Shown: positions 23,301-38,700 of the stretch, one piece after another
Position numbering within the stretch: the stretch's first letter is position 1
Layout: every line of letters starts with the position of its first letter
From: Lytechinus pictus
Lineage: Eukaryota > Echinodermata > Echinoidea > Temnopleuroida > Toxopneustidae
Reading direction: 5' to 3'
Length of the DNA stretch: 64,000 bases
Assembly: GCF_037042905.1 (NCBI RefSeq)
Contig: NC_087247.1
Span: 77,918,420 to 77,982,419, forward strand
The notes under the pieces: model-generated
Seen by the model: the letters and a program-made list of their open reading frames with translations, nothing else
Database searches by the model: none
What the model was told of the DNA's origin: nothing
Made by a program: the position numbers and the translations under genes

Positions 23301-26300
23301 TTTTTATGATTATCGGAATTAGGAAGTACAAGATGCAGGCTATGTTACAATGGAAAACTTTCCGTCCCTTGGATAGGACGTTAAATGGAGACCCCGTGTA
23401 AAGGAGAGTCACCACCTTTTCACGTTAAGAACCCACTGCACTATTCGTATAAGAGTAGGGGGAAACCCAGGTGTAGTCATGGTAGTGGTCCACCTGCACC
23501 CCCCCCCCCCCCCCAATCAGTTACATCGGGAGGAGAGACCTGCGGGTCATAGTGATTCAGTTCGCTTTTCGCCTCCAATGCACAGGTGACGCCAAAACAA
23601 ATAATAATACTAAATAATAATGGTAGTGTTTATTGCCATTAGTTGAGTCTTGTGTAATGTATTTCTTTGCAATCCATCATACAATCTGCATACAATTAAG
23701 AATACCTTCTGATTGGATGAATCGCTATTCCACCGGGTTGATCGAGTCCGTCATCAATTATGATATCGTACCGAGATCCATTTGAATTGTGTAATAGAAT
23801 CCAGTCATACACACCGTCAACCCAATACACATTACCCGTCAACCAATCAACGGCGATGCCACTAACAGAATCTGAGGTGCCATGAAAAAACGAACCAGCT
23901 CGACCATTTTCTCCAATTGTACCTTTAAAAATACAAAAAGCAAGAAAGAATGATAGAACTAATCAATACTCTAATGATGATGATAATGAAAATAATAATA
24001 ATGATAATGATAAACTTAACAATAATAACAAAAATGATAATAATAATAATATTAACAATGAAAATGATAATTTTATGACAAAATAATGCTAAAATTTAAA
24101 CATTAGTGATAATGATATATAATAATGATGACACAAATATTAATGACCAAGTTCAGTGGCGTAACTACGGGGGGGGGGGACACGTGCCCCCCCCCCCCCC
24201 CATCGGCTGGCAAAAAAAAAAAAAACCGGGGAAAAGGAGAAAAAGAGGGAAAAGGGAAAAGAAACGTAGTGGGGAAAGAGGAAATTATTGTTCTTTATAA
24301 TGTTATATTATATTATGTTATATTACATAAGAAACATTTTTTCATAACTTTATGAAACATTATTTGCTTCATTGTGTCTTCATTGTTCCTGGTGCTCGCA
24401 TAGACTGTTTAACGAGATATATAATCCTGTTGTACTAAAACCTCCCGTTTTCAAATCAATATACAACAAATATATTTCCTCGAAATTCGAGTTATTATTG
24501 TTTTATGTAGTGACATATTCTTCTTTTTCATGACTACTTAAAGTGATTGCCCTATTTTAAGGTCTTAATATAAAACATTTCCTGTCCGTGCTAACGTTTG
24601 CATTAGTGGATTGGTGAGATTTCTGCTCTTCATGAACTCCTAAAATCAGTCCTTAAAATGTCAATTTTTCTAATCTGAATTAAAAAAAATTTCAGCTCGC
24701 GCTTCGCGCTCGCATCATTTGGTTAATGAAATACGTAGGGTCTTAGTGAATTCCTACAAACAAGCCTTAGAATGCCCCTCTTCAGGTCTCAATTTCCTAA
24801 ATTTTCAGCTCACGCTTCGCGCTCACAGTATTTGATTAGTGAGAAGCGTATGATAATCATGATTGCAATGACTTCAAAAAGTGCTTCATGACTGTGTTTA
24901 GATGTAATTCTAACAAAATCAGCAAAGAATGGCACTAGCATTAGATGACTATGGTGAGATATTTATACTCTTAATGGATTCTAAAAAATAGTCCTTAAAC
25001 TTTCCCTGTTCAGGGTCAATATATACAAAAATTTGAGCTCGCGCTTCGCGCTCGCATTGTTTGTTTAGCGAGAGAGTTACGTTTCATGATTACAACAAAT
25101 TTGCCTTTAATGTCCCTTTTTAGCTCTGAATATCAAAAATTTTCAGCTCGCGCTTCGAGCTCGCATTATTTAATCAGTGAGATACATATCAATTTAATGG
25201 CACTGCATGTCCTTAAAATATCTCTATTAGTTCAGTATACCTGACAACTGAGCGCGCTTTGCGCGCTCCCTAAGTGACTCGAAATTTTTGCTGGTGCCCC
25301 CTAATGCCGTGACCCACGGTACGCCACTGACCAAGTTGATAATGAAAAGGATAAAGGAGACCAAAATAATGATTACAATTATATCACAATCGTAATAATA
25401 ATTGAAAATGTTGATTAAAAAAACAATAACCAAATTAGGAAAATAAAAATGTATGTTTAGTGACAACGTTCAGGGGAGATTGAATAAGGTGCAGGCTGTG
25501 CTCGAATGAATATGAAAGTTGACATTTAGGAGTTGATATAAATGATCTAAAGGAAACAAAGAAATATTAAATCAGTTGACTTTTGTTGATTGTTATAATT
25601 TTATGAACAGATGCGAAAAAAAATTAACATTTCCTTTAATATTTAATATATAATTAACAAATGATCATTATTGAAACGAAGTCGAATTGAAAATAAAGAT
25701 ATGATAACCTAGAGCAAGCGGTTTTACTCACCAGACATTATCATTTTCATCCCTTTATCGCTCCAGATTATTTGTTGTTTTCCATAGTTGATGCCTACAG
25801 AACCCCATGATCCACGAGGTAACTGATAATGGACCTCAGTAGTAATAAAGGATCGGATATGGCCATTGGGTGTTAGCATATTAAGCGGATCAGCAGTTAA
25901 ACTAGATAACCGCGCCATCTCAGTTTCCGGATGTACTTCGGCCCATACTATCCGTGATCCGAGTATGTCATCAACTGTACGCCAAATATATAAAAATGCA
26001 AATGAACATTTAAAACCTAAATTCTTTTTTTTTTTTTTTTTATCTTTAAAAAAGTATCTTCATCATTCTTCTTCGTCCTCTTTTCCTTCGCAAAATTTTC
26101 CTCATCCATTTCTGAACATTCATTTGACGTGATCGAGTGCGTCGTGGTCTAGTGGTTCCTGACTCTCGCCTTTCAAACAGAGGGTCGTAAGTTCGAATCC
26201 TAGCCACGGCGTGTTTTCCTTCAGCAAGAACTTTATCCAAGCTGTGCTGCACTCGACCCAGGTGGGGTAAAAGGGTACCGGCAGGAAATAAGGCAAAAAA

Positions 26301-27570
26301 AAAACTGTGCGCACCAGGATCGGTAGACTAGCTTATATAGCCGGTGTAAAATAGGAGCGCCTTGAGCACCTAGCAAGGTGGACACCTGCGCTATACAAAT
26401 CCTATTGGAATGATGTATAAGATTTCGGAATCGCCAGATGTTTCCTCCCATAGAAACCAATAATATCAATTTAGTGAAATCATCGTAACCTTCTTACTCC
26501 TGGATTTGTCCCCCATCATCTATTCTCAACACTCTCTAAATATTATTAGACTGGTGACACATTTCACTATTATTGTTCATGAAAGCTTGTCAAAAAATAC
26601 TCATTAAAATATACCTACCGACCTCGTATGCAAAAACGAATCCTTCATTTTGTTCATGTAAATCGGATACAAATTGGACCGTTATGAATGAGGAGCTGGA
26701 CTCCAGCATCGGTGGAACTTCACTTCCACAGAAACGGCCCAATAAGAACGGTGAATGATTGATCCCAAAGCCGTCGTAAACTGACAAGGCGTCTGAACTA
26801 GGAGGAAGAAAGGTAAGCAACATTTTATTTCATAAAAAAAAAAAAAAAAACATGGACCACGGTACACCATGTATTCTTTTGTGGACATGACTGTGTTGGT
26901 CCTGAAAAGGACCACCCAAACCCGACGTTTAGACAGGTGTGTTCTTGTTGTCTTCAGAAGACTAGATAGTTTTCGCACTTACTACGGAGACACTCTCTAC
27001 AACGCATCTATTCCTTTGAAAAAAAAATTGATGCACTGGCACAGCAGATCATCCAAATATTTCCGCTGGAAGAAAAATTGCAAATATGAGATTCCGATGT
27101 TATTTATCCCAGTCCACCAACATCCGACAATGGCTTCTCTAAGTTCTTCATTTTGATTTGACTCGCATTTCAAAGGTTGTAGAGTGTTTCCGTAGTATAT
27201 ACGAAAAGTCCGGCTTATCTCCTTCACGAGCTTACCGTTCAAGACAAAGAGACTAGCCCCCCCCCCCTCACATTGGATAACACTATTGTGTGGAGTTTTC
27301 ACTCGTGAGCTCGATTAAATCACAATTGGCGGCTTTTGCCATTCTTGTCATTTTTTTTTTAGCTAGAAGGGTATAATTGGCGGAAATTACCGTTTTCACT
27401 GTAGTAGCACTAACATCCACAACTCTGTCACGTTCTCAACCAAAGACATGTTCCCTGCAAGGCACCGCACATACCGTGCATCCTGACAGAGGGTATAGAA
27501 CCTACTTTTAATTTTTTTGTTAATTGTCCTGAAGACGTCATAATATGCCTCCACCCCACCCCTCCCCCCC

Positions 27571-27606
<36 letters not shown>

Positions 27607-30600
27607 GATTTTAATTCGTCATGCGGACGAATAAGGTGGTCTGTCGTAGACAGACAAATACTAGTTGATAAACATACATAATTATTTATCTTTATCAATT
27701 CATACGAATCGATAAAGAGCGAAATGATATTCCATTGATTTACAATGCTATGGGGCGATTCCACACTAGAACTTAAAAAATATCATAAATTTCAACATGC
27801 TTTCAATAAGTCACAAGTAGTGTAATATTTTACTATGATACCTAAATTTTATGAAAATAATAAATTTTAACCAAAAGTGGAGTCAGATAAATTTTTTTAG
27901 GGGGGAACAATGGAATTTTCAATTTTCAATAATTTTGCTGATTAAATAGTCAAGTACAAACACTGCCTGAAACAATTATTGGCAAAGCACGAGAAGATTG
28001 AAAATATTGCAGGTCAATGGAATAATGTATCATTGAATGTTCCAAATAATATCTACAACATTTTCATGATCCATAATAGGGGCAGCCCTGATTTTTCCGA
28101 ACCAATTTTTGGCAATGTCCCGTACGACACATGAAAGTGCAAAAGTTTTTCCCACTATTTTATTTTTGATGATGCAATTTCACAAAATCAGTTTCTCTAT
28201 CTTTGACCCATGGGTGATCGATTTATCCCATAAGGATCTAATTACTGCCCTTCATTTTTCAATAATTTTCCTATTTATAGTTGTCCCGTACGACACACAC
28301 TGTGTCGTACGGGACATGTCCCGTACGACACACAATATATAATGCACTTAATTACAGGATTTGGATTCAGAAACTATAAATAGTAGACCTATTGTGATTC
28401 AAGTAATTGATTTGACATAGAGTGAACTGAAAAAGTACTTTTAAAATCTCCATAGAACATGAAATGGGTGATTCTAACCATTTTAATTGATTTCATGTAG
28501 GCGTATTGTTTTTTTGAATCCCTCCAGCTAAACTGGTGATTTTCACTGGTCAGAGCAGGTTAATTTCTTTGTAATTGAGCATGGAAAGAAAACCTTTATT
28601 GATTCACCCTAGCCTGGAAGATAACTTCCTCTTGCATGCTAACGTGGAATTATTATAAGATGTAAAAAAAAAAAATACATGTCAATCATCTATTTGGAAT
28701 TCCCTTGATAATCACTTACTTTTTTATATACAGTATTGAAACTCCTTACTTTTTTCAAGTTGTAATAAAATCTGGAAAATAAGACAAACCATATGGTTTC
28801 ATGAAATGCAGAAAGGTTTGAAAAGGTAGAACCGCATTTCTTTAGAAAAAAAATATTTTGTGGAATTACAAGTGACAGTTGTCATGTATATATACATTTC
28901 ATATGAAAAATTATAACATTTTAGCCCCATAATTTACACAAACAGTTTCATTCATTCATTGTTAGTGTATTGGAAATCATTCACTGAATACAACTTCACA
29001 CAAAACCTAAAGTTTTCCAGCTCGTAAAAATGCTGTGAACCCTTGTACATTTCCCATCATGAAAAAAAAAACCGATAACATATTGCTCCCGATTGTATAC
29101 ATTGAGGTTACTTAATTATATTGTCCTGAATTACTACTTATTAAAAAACTTTTCATTAAAAATGAAGAATTTAGGGGCGATGCTCCCCTTCTGATTGATA
29201 AAAAGTTCATTGTTTTATTCAGGCTGCCGAGTACAACACACAAGTGCCTGTACAACACACAAGTGTCCCGTACGACACACAAGTGTCCCGTACGACACAG
29301 AAGTGTCCTGTACGACACACAAGTGTCCCGTACGATACATTATTTTGTTTATGATAATTGACAGAAATATTCAGCCAATAGCGGTTTCTAACATAATGAA
29401 TGCCTTTAGTTTGATAGGATTATCATTATCATCAGCCAAATAATGTGATTGAAGTAGTCAAAGAGACATAAAGTAAGAAAATTTGGCTTCAATTTAGAGA
29501 TGTCCCGTACGACACATTTTGAGTGTCCCGTACGCCACAATGTTCTCGAAAATTGAAATTTGCTTTATTTATTCATGAAGGTTTATTTTGCTTTCTTTCA
29601 TAAATGTGTTTGTTCTTGGGTAATTGGATATCAATTTGAGTTCAGTTTCTATGAAAATTATCTGTCCAACTCACAGACATTAGAGTACAAACTTGAGGTT
29701 TCTAAAAAAGCCACTTTTTCTGCGTCCGTACGACACATTACTATTTTAAATCTGTATTATACAGGGTGTGAATTCAAGTCATAATAAGTCTTGGTTTTTC
29801 TAACACTCTGGTAGTACTTGATGATCACCTTTAGTTACTGGAATATTTTTTTTGTTTTTCTTGTCAAAAAACTGTCAAATGTTCTCTAAATGTCCCGTAC
29901 GACACGTATTGAATCACCCTATGTATGTTTAAATTGTCACTTCCCACTCTATATTTTGGTGTTAATTGTTTCTGATGTTAGATATTTTGTATTTTGTATT
30001 TTTGATGTTGTTTGTTGTTGTTGTTGTTGTTCATAGTTATCTTGACATGTATTTTAAACTGCAGGGCGCCTTTGTAAAGCAGTTTTAAGAACTGAACAGG
30101 CCTACCCTGCAGTATAAAATAAATAAAACAAAATAAATAAATAAATAAATTTAACAAATGAGTAGATATAAGATTGAAAGATAAATAGACAGATAGACAT
30201 ACATATTTAAACAGATACACATAAAAAAGATAGATAAACATACATGATAATTGAAACACATAAATATCTATTAAAGTGAAAGATAAATAGATCGATAGAC
30301 AGACAAATTCAAACAGATAGATATACGATATATAGATAGAACATAGCTAGATAGAAAATAGATAGATAGAGAGACAGACATACAGATAGAGAGATAGAAA
30401 GAAAGATAGATAGTTAGATAACTATATCATGTAGGTAGATAGATAGATAGATATATAGATAGATAGATAGATAGATATATATAGATAGACAGATAGATAG
30501 ACAGACAGATATATAGATAGATAGAGAGAGAAAGAAAGAGCGAGAGACAGACAAATAGATTGATATAAAAAGATAGACAAATTCAAACAGATAGATCTAC

Positions 30601-30712
30601 GATAGATAGATAGAACATAGCTAGATAGAAAATAGATAGATAGAAGAGAGACAGTCATACAGATAGAGAGATAGAAAGAAAGATAGATATTTAGATAAAT
30701 ATATCATGTATG

Positions 30713-30751
<39 letters not shown>

Positions 30752-32679
30752 CCAGACAGACATACATATAGATAGATATATGGATAGATAGATAGATAGA
30801 CATATTTAAACAGATAGATATATATATTAGACAGAGAGAGAGAGAGAGAGATCGATAGATAAACAGATAGATATACTGTAGGTCTACAATATAGACAGAC
30901 AGACATATGGATAGATAGATAGAGTGTGAGAGAGAGAGAGACATATTCAAACAGATAGATATATATTAGACAGAGAGATAGATCGATATGTCATGTAGGT
31001 AGATAGATAGACAGACAGATATAGATAGATAGATTCTAACATATGCATCGGATATGATTAGATATCAAAACAGTAATTATAATCTGTTTTATTTTGCAAT
31101 ATTTTAACTATTATTAATTAGAATTCTTATAATTGATCGTGCGTAAGTAAAAAAAATAAAAATAAAAATAAAAAAATCATGTTCACCCGCGGACTCGAAC
31201 CCCTGCCCGCATGATTGAATGAGATGCAAGTCTGCCGCCTAACCGATTGAGCTAGAATATTTCCCATAGACTTTACACGTAAGGAAAATACGAGAATCTC
31301 AAATCCAATTTTGCAAGTGAAATACGGGCATGATCCCGGCATCTGATCGAAAAGTAAAGGAACATTTCCGAAAGCTTAGAATCTCAGCTACAATATATTA
31401 AAAGCTCAGGGATAACTGACCAGAAAAAATGGAGATATGACTCACGAAATAAAGGAATGTAGAATCTAGTTTTGAGAAAAAGTCATGTCCCATAGAGATT
31501 ACACGCAAAATGAGTAAAAATGACATGCCATTATTTTTTGCAATTTTTGAGGTTGATCCATTTTTTAAAAAGAAAAAAAAAGGCATAATTCAGAAAGAGT
31601 AAGACTTAAGCTACAACATATCGAAAATTGGGCGAAATTTGATCAATATTCACGGAGTGAGAGCCAAATTTGCATAATTATAATGACGTCATAACACGCA
31701 AAATGGATATTTTGACTTCCGACGCCATTTTGATGACGTCATAATATACGTTAGGGTCAAATGCGACATGAAATCATATGTATGATTCATATTTTATCGA
31801 AATATGAAAAAAAAATTGGGGGTCCCCGTTCGTTCTGAAGAGCTACAGTGAATTTTTAATCGGCATGTTTTTGCCCATATAGAGCCTATGAAAAGAGCTC
31901 GCGCGCACGCGTGCTGCAAACTTTAATGGGTGCTCATTCCCTCACTAGTGATCGTAGAGAGCTGATCGAGGTATCAATTTGATCAGAATTATATCAATAA
32001 TAGATACGCATAGAAAAAACAGCAAATATATGCTGCGTAACGCCGTTACGCACGGAAACGTGCGCGCATACGTGTGCGCGCGCAAAATCTTGAAATGCTT
32101 AAAATGACCTAAAACGTACCCAAAAAAAATTATAGGCCATTTGGAGAATTTTTTTAGCTTTGACGCGCGCCTCATGACCTTTACATGACCTTTGATGACA
32201 TTGACAGACGACATTTGACCTAAAGTTTATTTGATGTGAATATGATTGACTATCAATTATCCGTTATGTAGATATGATCAAATTAAGAATTTTACAAAAT
32301 GGCGTGTAGATGACGTCATCATGACCAGGTAACCTTGTAAAGCTACGTATGCCGTCTCTATGATGGACTCTATACATGACAAAAAATTCAGCAAAATTGA
32401 TCGTGCCGATTCGGAGAAAACTTGGCGACAAACATAGGTGCGAAAAATAAATAAATAAAGAAAGAAAGAAAGAAAATTCTGACGAAATTAAGAGGTGATC
32501 TGTCATAGACAGACCACCTAATAAATAAATAATAAATAAAAGAATACTTGCTGTACGTGAAACCTCTACATTCATTATTTATTCACCACGGAAAACCTTT
32601 AGAAGCTACTAGTGAGGCCAAATTCATAAAATTATAAATTACACCCCCCCCCCCCCCCCCATTCCTTACTAGCTTCATC

Positions 32680-32716
<37 letters not shown>

Positions 32717-35700
32717 ATATACCTTTCAAGATCGAAATCTCTCGCTACTTCACTTTTCGCAAGATCTTGTAGATGTGAATGCGAAAGATTGAAGGGATTG
32801 AAAGGATTGTGAATGCGAAAGATTGAAAGGATTGTATTCAAAGCACAGATTTCACGTGATCTTCCTCAGTATGAACACAATTTTCGATCAAACTTTAACA
32901 TATTATTTGATAGTTCACTCAACCTTTGTATAACTTTGTTCCACAGGATTCGAACGAATGGAAGAGTCATTTGCATGACTTGTGAAGGAGATTTGTGGAC
33001 TATTTTATGCAACCCTTATTTGGTATTGTTATTTAATATAATTGAATTACTCTTTCCACATACCAACTAATAATGTCCGTCCATTTCAAGAAAAACATAA
33101 ATACTTTTCGTTTCCAACCTTTTAATCTGGATTTCATGGAAGAATGTATAAATGAGGGTATGCAACAAATTTTATCTTCATGTATGTGTTTATTGTTTAA
33201 TTTTAAATCAGAAAATCGATATCAACCTACTTTGTAGCTATTGCTCATTGAGACACTTTGTTCGATTCGGAAATCACTTGTTGAGGATTGTAAAGAAGGA
33301 AATGCATGACATGCTAATATGTAATACTTCTAGCTCCTTATTACGAACAATCAAACGAATGATAAAAAGAAATGAAAACACCGCTAATTTCTTCAACTGG
33401 AAATACCTCAAAAGTATTTCAAACTTGTCCAATTCTTGGAATTCTCATCTTGTTGGTTGCCGCTATATACAGTGCGTATAAAAAAAACGGGACAGTTTCG
33501 AAAAGTCTATAAAAAATGTTTCAAATCATGATATCTATATTTTGATGTTAATAGATGGCTTGGAATCTTATCTTTGAAATGCAATTTAAAAAAATAAATT
33601 TTGTTCATGCTTGAGCGAACACGGGACGTTTTTGTCAGGGGTTCAAAAAGAGGCTTGCGCCAGAATGGCAGAATATGATTAATATGATGATCATACTTCT
33701 TGCTAATCAGCTGAGTTCCTCTTAACCTTTTCATTATCTGTGTCATAATTTACGAATTATGCTGTCAGATTTTGTTTACAAATGACTTAAATTATTTTGT
33801 TTTTATTTTAAACTTCTTTTACCTTTGAATTTTCCTTCATAAGTAAGAAAAGAGGACTTTTTGTCAACCCAAGCAAGAAGATTTGCATTATTAATTGGGA
33901 AAACTTGTAATTATTCAAATCCTTTTATTATGTGAAACAAATTATGTTATGGTACCTTTAAAAGACATGAATCAATTTTTAAGGGGTTATCGATTCCTTG
34001 ACCAAGTTTAATTATATGCTTAGCAGGACAAACAGGAAGGGATTCATGTCTTTCAATAGCAAAGGTGTATCGAGTCAAATTTGAAGGAGCTAGACATGAC
34101 AGATCAGGTAAAATGTATTGAAAAGTTGTGATGGAGCGAAGCGAGCACGCAAATATTCCCACTTTTTTATTACAATATCAAATTTGTGATAGATTATGAC
34201 ATAATATTCATAAAATATTTAACTTTATATCTTTCCTTTTATTTCCTTTCCACTTTTTTCTTGGTCATGATTTTTTTTTTATTGGGGGGGGGCATCCGCG
34301 AGCCCCCGCCCATCTGTATGGCACTGTTCAAAAGTCACCATAACCTTTGTATCACACAATTAAAGGATTTGAAAAAGAATACATGCTCTCCCATACTTCG
34401 GTTGAAAAAAAAATTGTCTTTGCTTGAAGAAGGAATATTCAAAGCTAAAAGAGAACATATTAAAAAGAAACAACAGAACAATTCAAGCAAATAAATAGAT
34501 TTTAAAATGAATTTTGACCGCATAATTTGGAAATTATGGCAAAGATAATGAAAAGGTTAAGAGGAAGTCTGCTGATTAGCAAGAAGTCCGATCATCATAT
34601 TTATCATTTTATGCCATTTGGGCGTAAGCCTCCTTTTTAACCCCAGACAAAAACATTCCGTGTTCGCTCATGCATGAACAAAACAAACTTTTTGAAAGAT
34701 AAGACTTCAGAGCACCTATTAACACCAAAACATAGACATCATAATTTGAAACAAAAATTTTATAGACTTTTCAAACCTGTCCCGTTTTTTTTACACACAC
34801 TGTATAGCTGTACTATGTACCACCCCTCCCTCCCGCCATCCCCTATTCAAATAGTGCAATTATCATGTCATTAAATCACTTACACACAATTTTCACTTTC
34901 CTCTAATATGAAAAGAAGGAAACGTATCCGGATGTGCGTGTTTGGGGGACTCTGTATCTGCCATTCTATCCGTTGCTCGTTAGGGTACCAATGTGGAAAA
35001 TTTGGAGACTTGATTGTTCCTGATCCTGCCAAGATAGTGTTGATTTGAGCCTCTGTCGTTTGCCTTTTAAGATCAAAAGTTTCAAGAAAATATAGGTAAT
35101 AGGTGGCACAATTATTATTATGTTATAATGCATTGTTATTACAAGACCTTGTGCCATGTCATACAGAGATAGAAAAATTAATATTCAATCTTTACTAATA
35201 AATTTAAAGAAATCACCCCTAAACGCACTATCTAGATAGGTCTTTGTTTTTATTGAAGCAGGGATCAATATTAGTTTGGCATAGAAAACAAATAAGTATA
35301 TGAACACTTGATTTCAGACTACCAAAATCTCACGAGAGAAATGGAGAGAAAAAAAGGGGAAGGGAAACTGGATAGAGGAGATTAATGATGACAAGTAAAA
35401 GGAAATGCACAAGAGAAAGAGAAATGAAAAGAGTGATAGGCAGACAGAGAGAGGGGGGGCAGGGGGAGGTGTATAAAAACGAAGAGGCAGTTAGTTGGAG
35501 AAGGAAATCAGTCACTAGAATTCTCAATTGGGATGGTGAGAAACTTCACCTGGGACGAAACCTTTGAGTTATGCCCGATAGTTATATATTCAAAGCTAGA
35601 ATTTACTTACACCTTCTACAGGTCGTATTAAAATTTCAATTTTCATTCCAGATGGATATTCAAATTTAGATATATCTTAGAAAATTGTGTAATGTCAAAC

Positions 35701-38700
35701 CTGTGGGAGGAAGGCTATCTATTAAATCTGAATTAGGTTATCCGCGAACCGTATAGAGTACGTGATGTAGATTATCAAAACTGGCATAAATCATTTGTGT
35801 TTAAACAAGAAGTATTTTAGAAAAAATAAAATAAAATTGGAGGTCATGGAGGTAGGGAGTTATTTTGATTTGGTTATCATAATATGCCATGCAGTCGCTA
35901 AATGGAGTCATTCATCTGATCGACGTCTCGATATAGTTTTCATTGTGTAACCTTTAAGTTCAGGGTGATAAATTTCATCATGATTGGGTATATCATTTTT
36001 CTTGAGGAGCGTTAGAAGTATGCTCGGAATTCGTAGGCCTAATGTCATTAAGTTTAATCAGTTTTAAATGTTAAATCTATCAAGCCCAAAGAATATTTCA
36101 AAATGTTGTACAGTCATCACGTCGAAGTTCGAGTAATTTTTTTTTTATGCATGACACGTTCATGAATTGGTCTTTTGTAAATTTGTGTATAGGGCTATAG
36201 TTAAAACTGCCATGTTATACGTCCATATATTTTATTTTCATCGATTCTACCTTTACTGTTTGTGTAAGAGTTTATTATTTTTACCTTTCATTTTCTTGTA
36301 AACTTTGTATGTTTATCTAGACCATATTTTTGTTAAAGGTCAAGTCCACCTCAGAAAAATATTGATTTGAATCAATAGAGAAAAATCAGACAAGCATAAT
36401 GCTGAAAATTTCATCGAAATCGGATCTAAAATAAGTTGGTTATGACATTTTAAAGTTTCGCTTATTTTTCACAAAATAGTTATATGCACAATTTAGTCAC
36501 ATGCAAACAAGAGAATCGATGATGTCCCTCACTCACTATTTCTTTTGTTTTTTATTGTTTGAATGATACAATATTAAAATTTTTACAGATTTGACAATAA
36601 AGACCGACTTGACTGAAACATAAAATGTTAAACAATGGTAATTCCACATGTTCCGGGCGAAATAAAACTTTGTCTTACAGAACAATGAGGAGAAAATTAG
36701 AATATTTCATATTTCATATAATGAAATACAAAAGAAATAGTGAGTCAGTGATGTCATCAATTCTCTCATTTGTATAACGACCAGGATGTGAATATAAACA
36801 TTTTGTGAAATTAAGCAAAACTTTAAAATGTCATAACATAAAATGTCATTCTATATTTTACATCCGATTTTGATTAAATTTTCAGTGTTGTGCTTGTTGG
36901 ACTTTTATCTTTTTACTCAAATCCACTTTTTGTTGGGGTTGACTTGTACTTTAAGTCAAGTTTTCGGTTAGTTGATTGTAATTCTTCCATGTGCCTAGAG
37001 GAGCCTTTCAAATAATAAAAAATATCACTGTGTCACTGATTTAAATTTAAATCCGTTAGGGTTGTATCTGTTATAGAGGGTATGCAGGAAGCGTTTCATG
37101 AAAGGAGTTGTCAAAATATCCAAGTCCTTTTGAATCGCGTAGTGACGTTGTGACATAATGTGATGTGCGCTACACAAGAACTGCGTTATTGTTATCATTA
37201 TTATGATGATGATGATTATCTATTATTATCATTATTATAACATTATTTTTTCCGAGGGTTACCAAACTAACACTGCTTTCAAGCAAATTATCATCAAGGG
37301 GAATTGTAAGCAAACGGTGATAATATGCTCCCCAAGTCTACATCTTTATATCAGAGCTAGGTTTCTACGTCGTATATCTTCAATAAATATTCAAAACCGT
37401 TTGTACATTCACATGAGTATAATCAGTTAGGTAGAACACTCTCTTTGGCAGATTTAGTCGAAAGCAGGAATATAGACTTCCTACTGTTCTCTCGTTAATT
37501 TCCGGGCTAGATGAAATCACTGCCATTAAGCAGGATAATGGCCATGTCCCACTTGGTTCAGTATGAGAGTATACTATTCAAACATTGCATACGGAACAGG
37601 CAAGCTGAGCGAACTGAAATACTGTTGATCAACTGAAGGGAAAATGGTAAAAATAGAATATCTGGCAGGACATTTAAGAAGCGTACGAATTAACTGGATG
37701 TTTCGAAACCTGAAATGACTGGGGGGGGGGGGTATTTTTTTAAATTTATGACCGAAGAGCATAAAAACAACACTTACACACACACACACACACCCTCACA
37801 CACACACACACACATGGGTGCAGAGGATGTTAATTCACAAAAATAGGGGATTCACTCATCCAAAATAAACATGCAATTTTTGTAACTCTTCATATCCTTA
37901 AAGGGATGGTCCAGGCTGGAAATATTTATCTAAATAAATTGAGTAACATTCACAGAGCAAAATGCTGACAAATTGGTCAAAATCAAATAACAACTAACAA
38001 GGTTATTAAAGTTTAAATACTTGCATTATTCCGGTGAAACAGTTCTAGGCATGTCTTTATAAATATTCATTAGGTGGGCTGATGATGTCATATCCCCACT
38101 TGTTCTTTTGTTCTACCAAGAATTAAAACAATTGAATTGACAACTGATTAAGTGCATTAGTTATTTAGTGCCGCAACTTATTTCATCAAAATGGAGACAC
38201 GTCATTTTCACATGTATGAAAAATGAAACATTCATGATTTGGTACTAATTTAAGAAAAAAGAGAGTGGGGATGTGACATTATCAGCCCACGTAATGAATA
38301 TTAATGACGATGTGCGTATAATTGTTTTCACAAAATATTGATAAACTTTAAAATTCAATATCTTCGTTATTTATTATCGGATTTTGATGAAATTCTCAGC
38401 ATTTTGCTTTGTGAATTTTACTCTATATATTTAGATATAGATATTTTCAGCTATAGGACCATCCCTTTAATCAATTTCGACGAAAAAATTCTGAGTAGAT
38501 TTTAATGAGTGTAAAATAGTATGACATCGGGTAACAGACTTTAACCACAATTCATTTTCCTATGCCAACTACTAGAAAATAAAGACCATATATAAATGAG
38601 ATGGAAGTATTTTCTATATCAAATAAGAAAGGCCTTTTTGTACAGGAAGCTGTATCGGAAGAAAGCTATAAAAAAGACGATTGATCAAGCTTTGTCATCC

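Noticed and set aside
26869..27302. 95- and 101-codon frames on opposite strands
   Set aside because: They overlap each other in a degraded repeat and have no family character.
30422..30950. Minus-strand frames of Tyr/Leu/Ser/Ile-rich peptide
   Set aside because: Translation of GATA/GACA microsatellite, no real gene.
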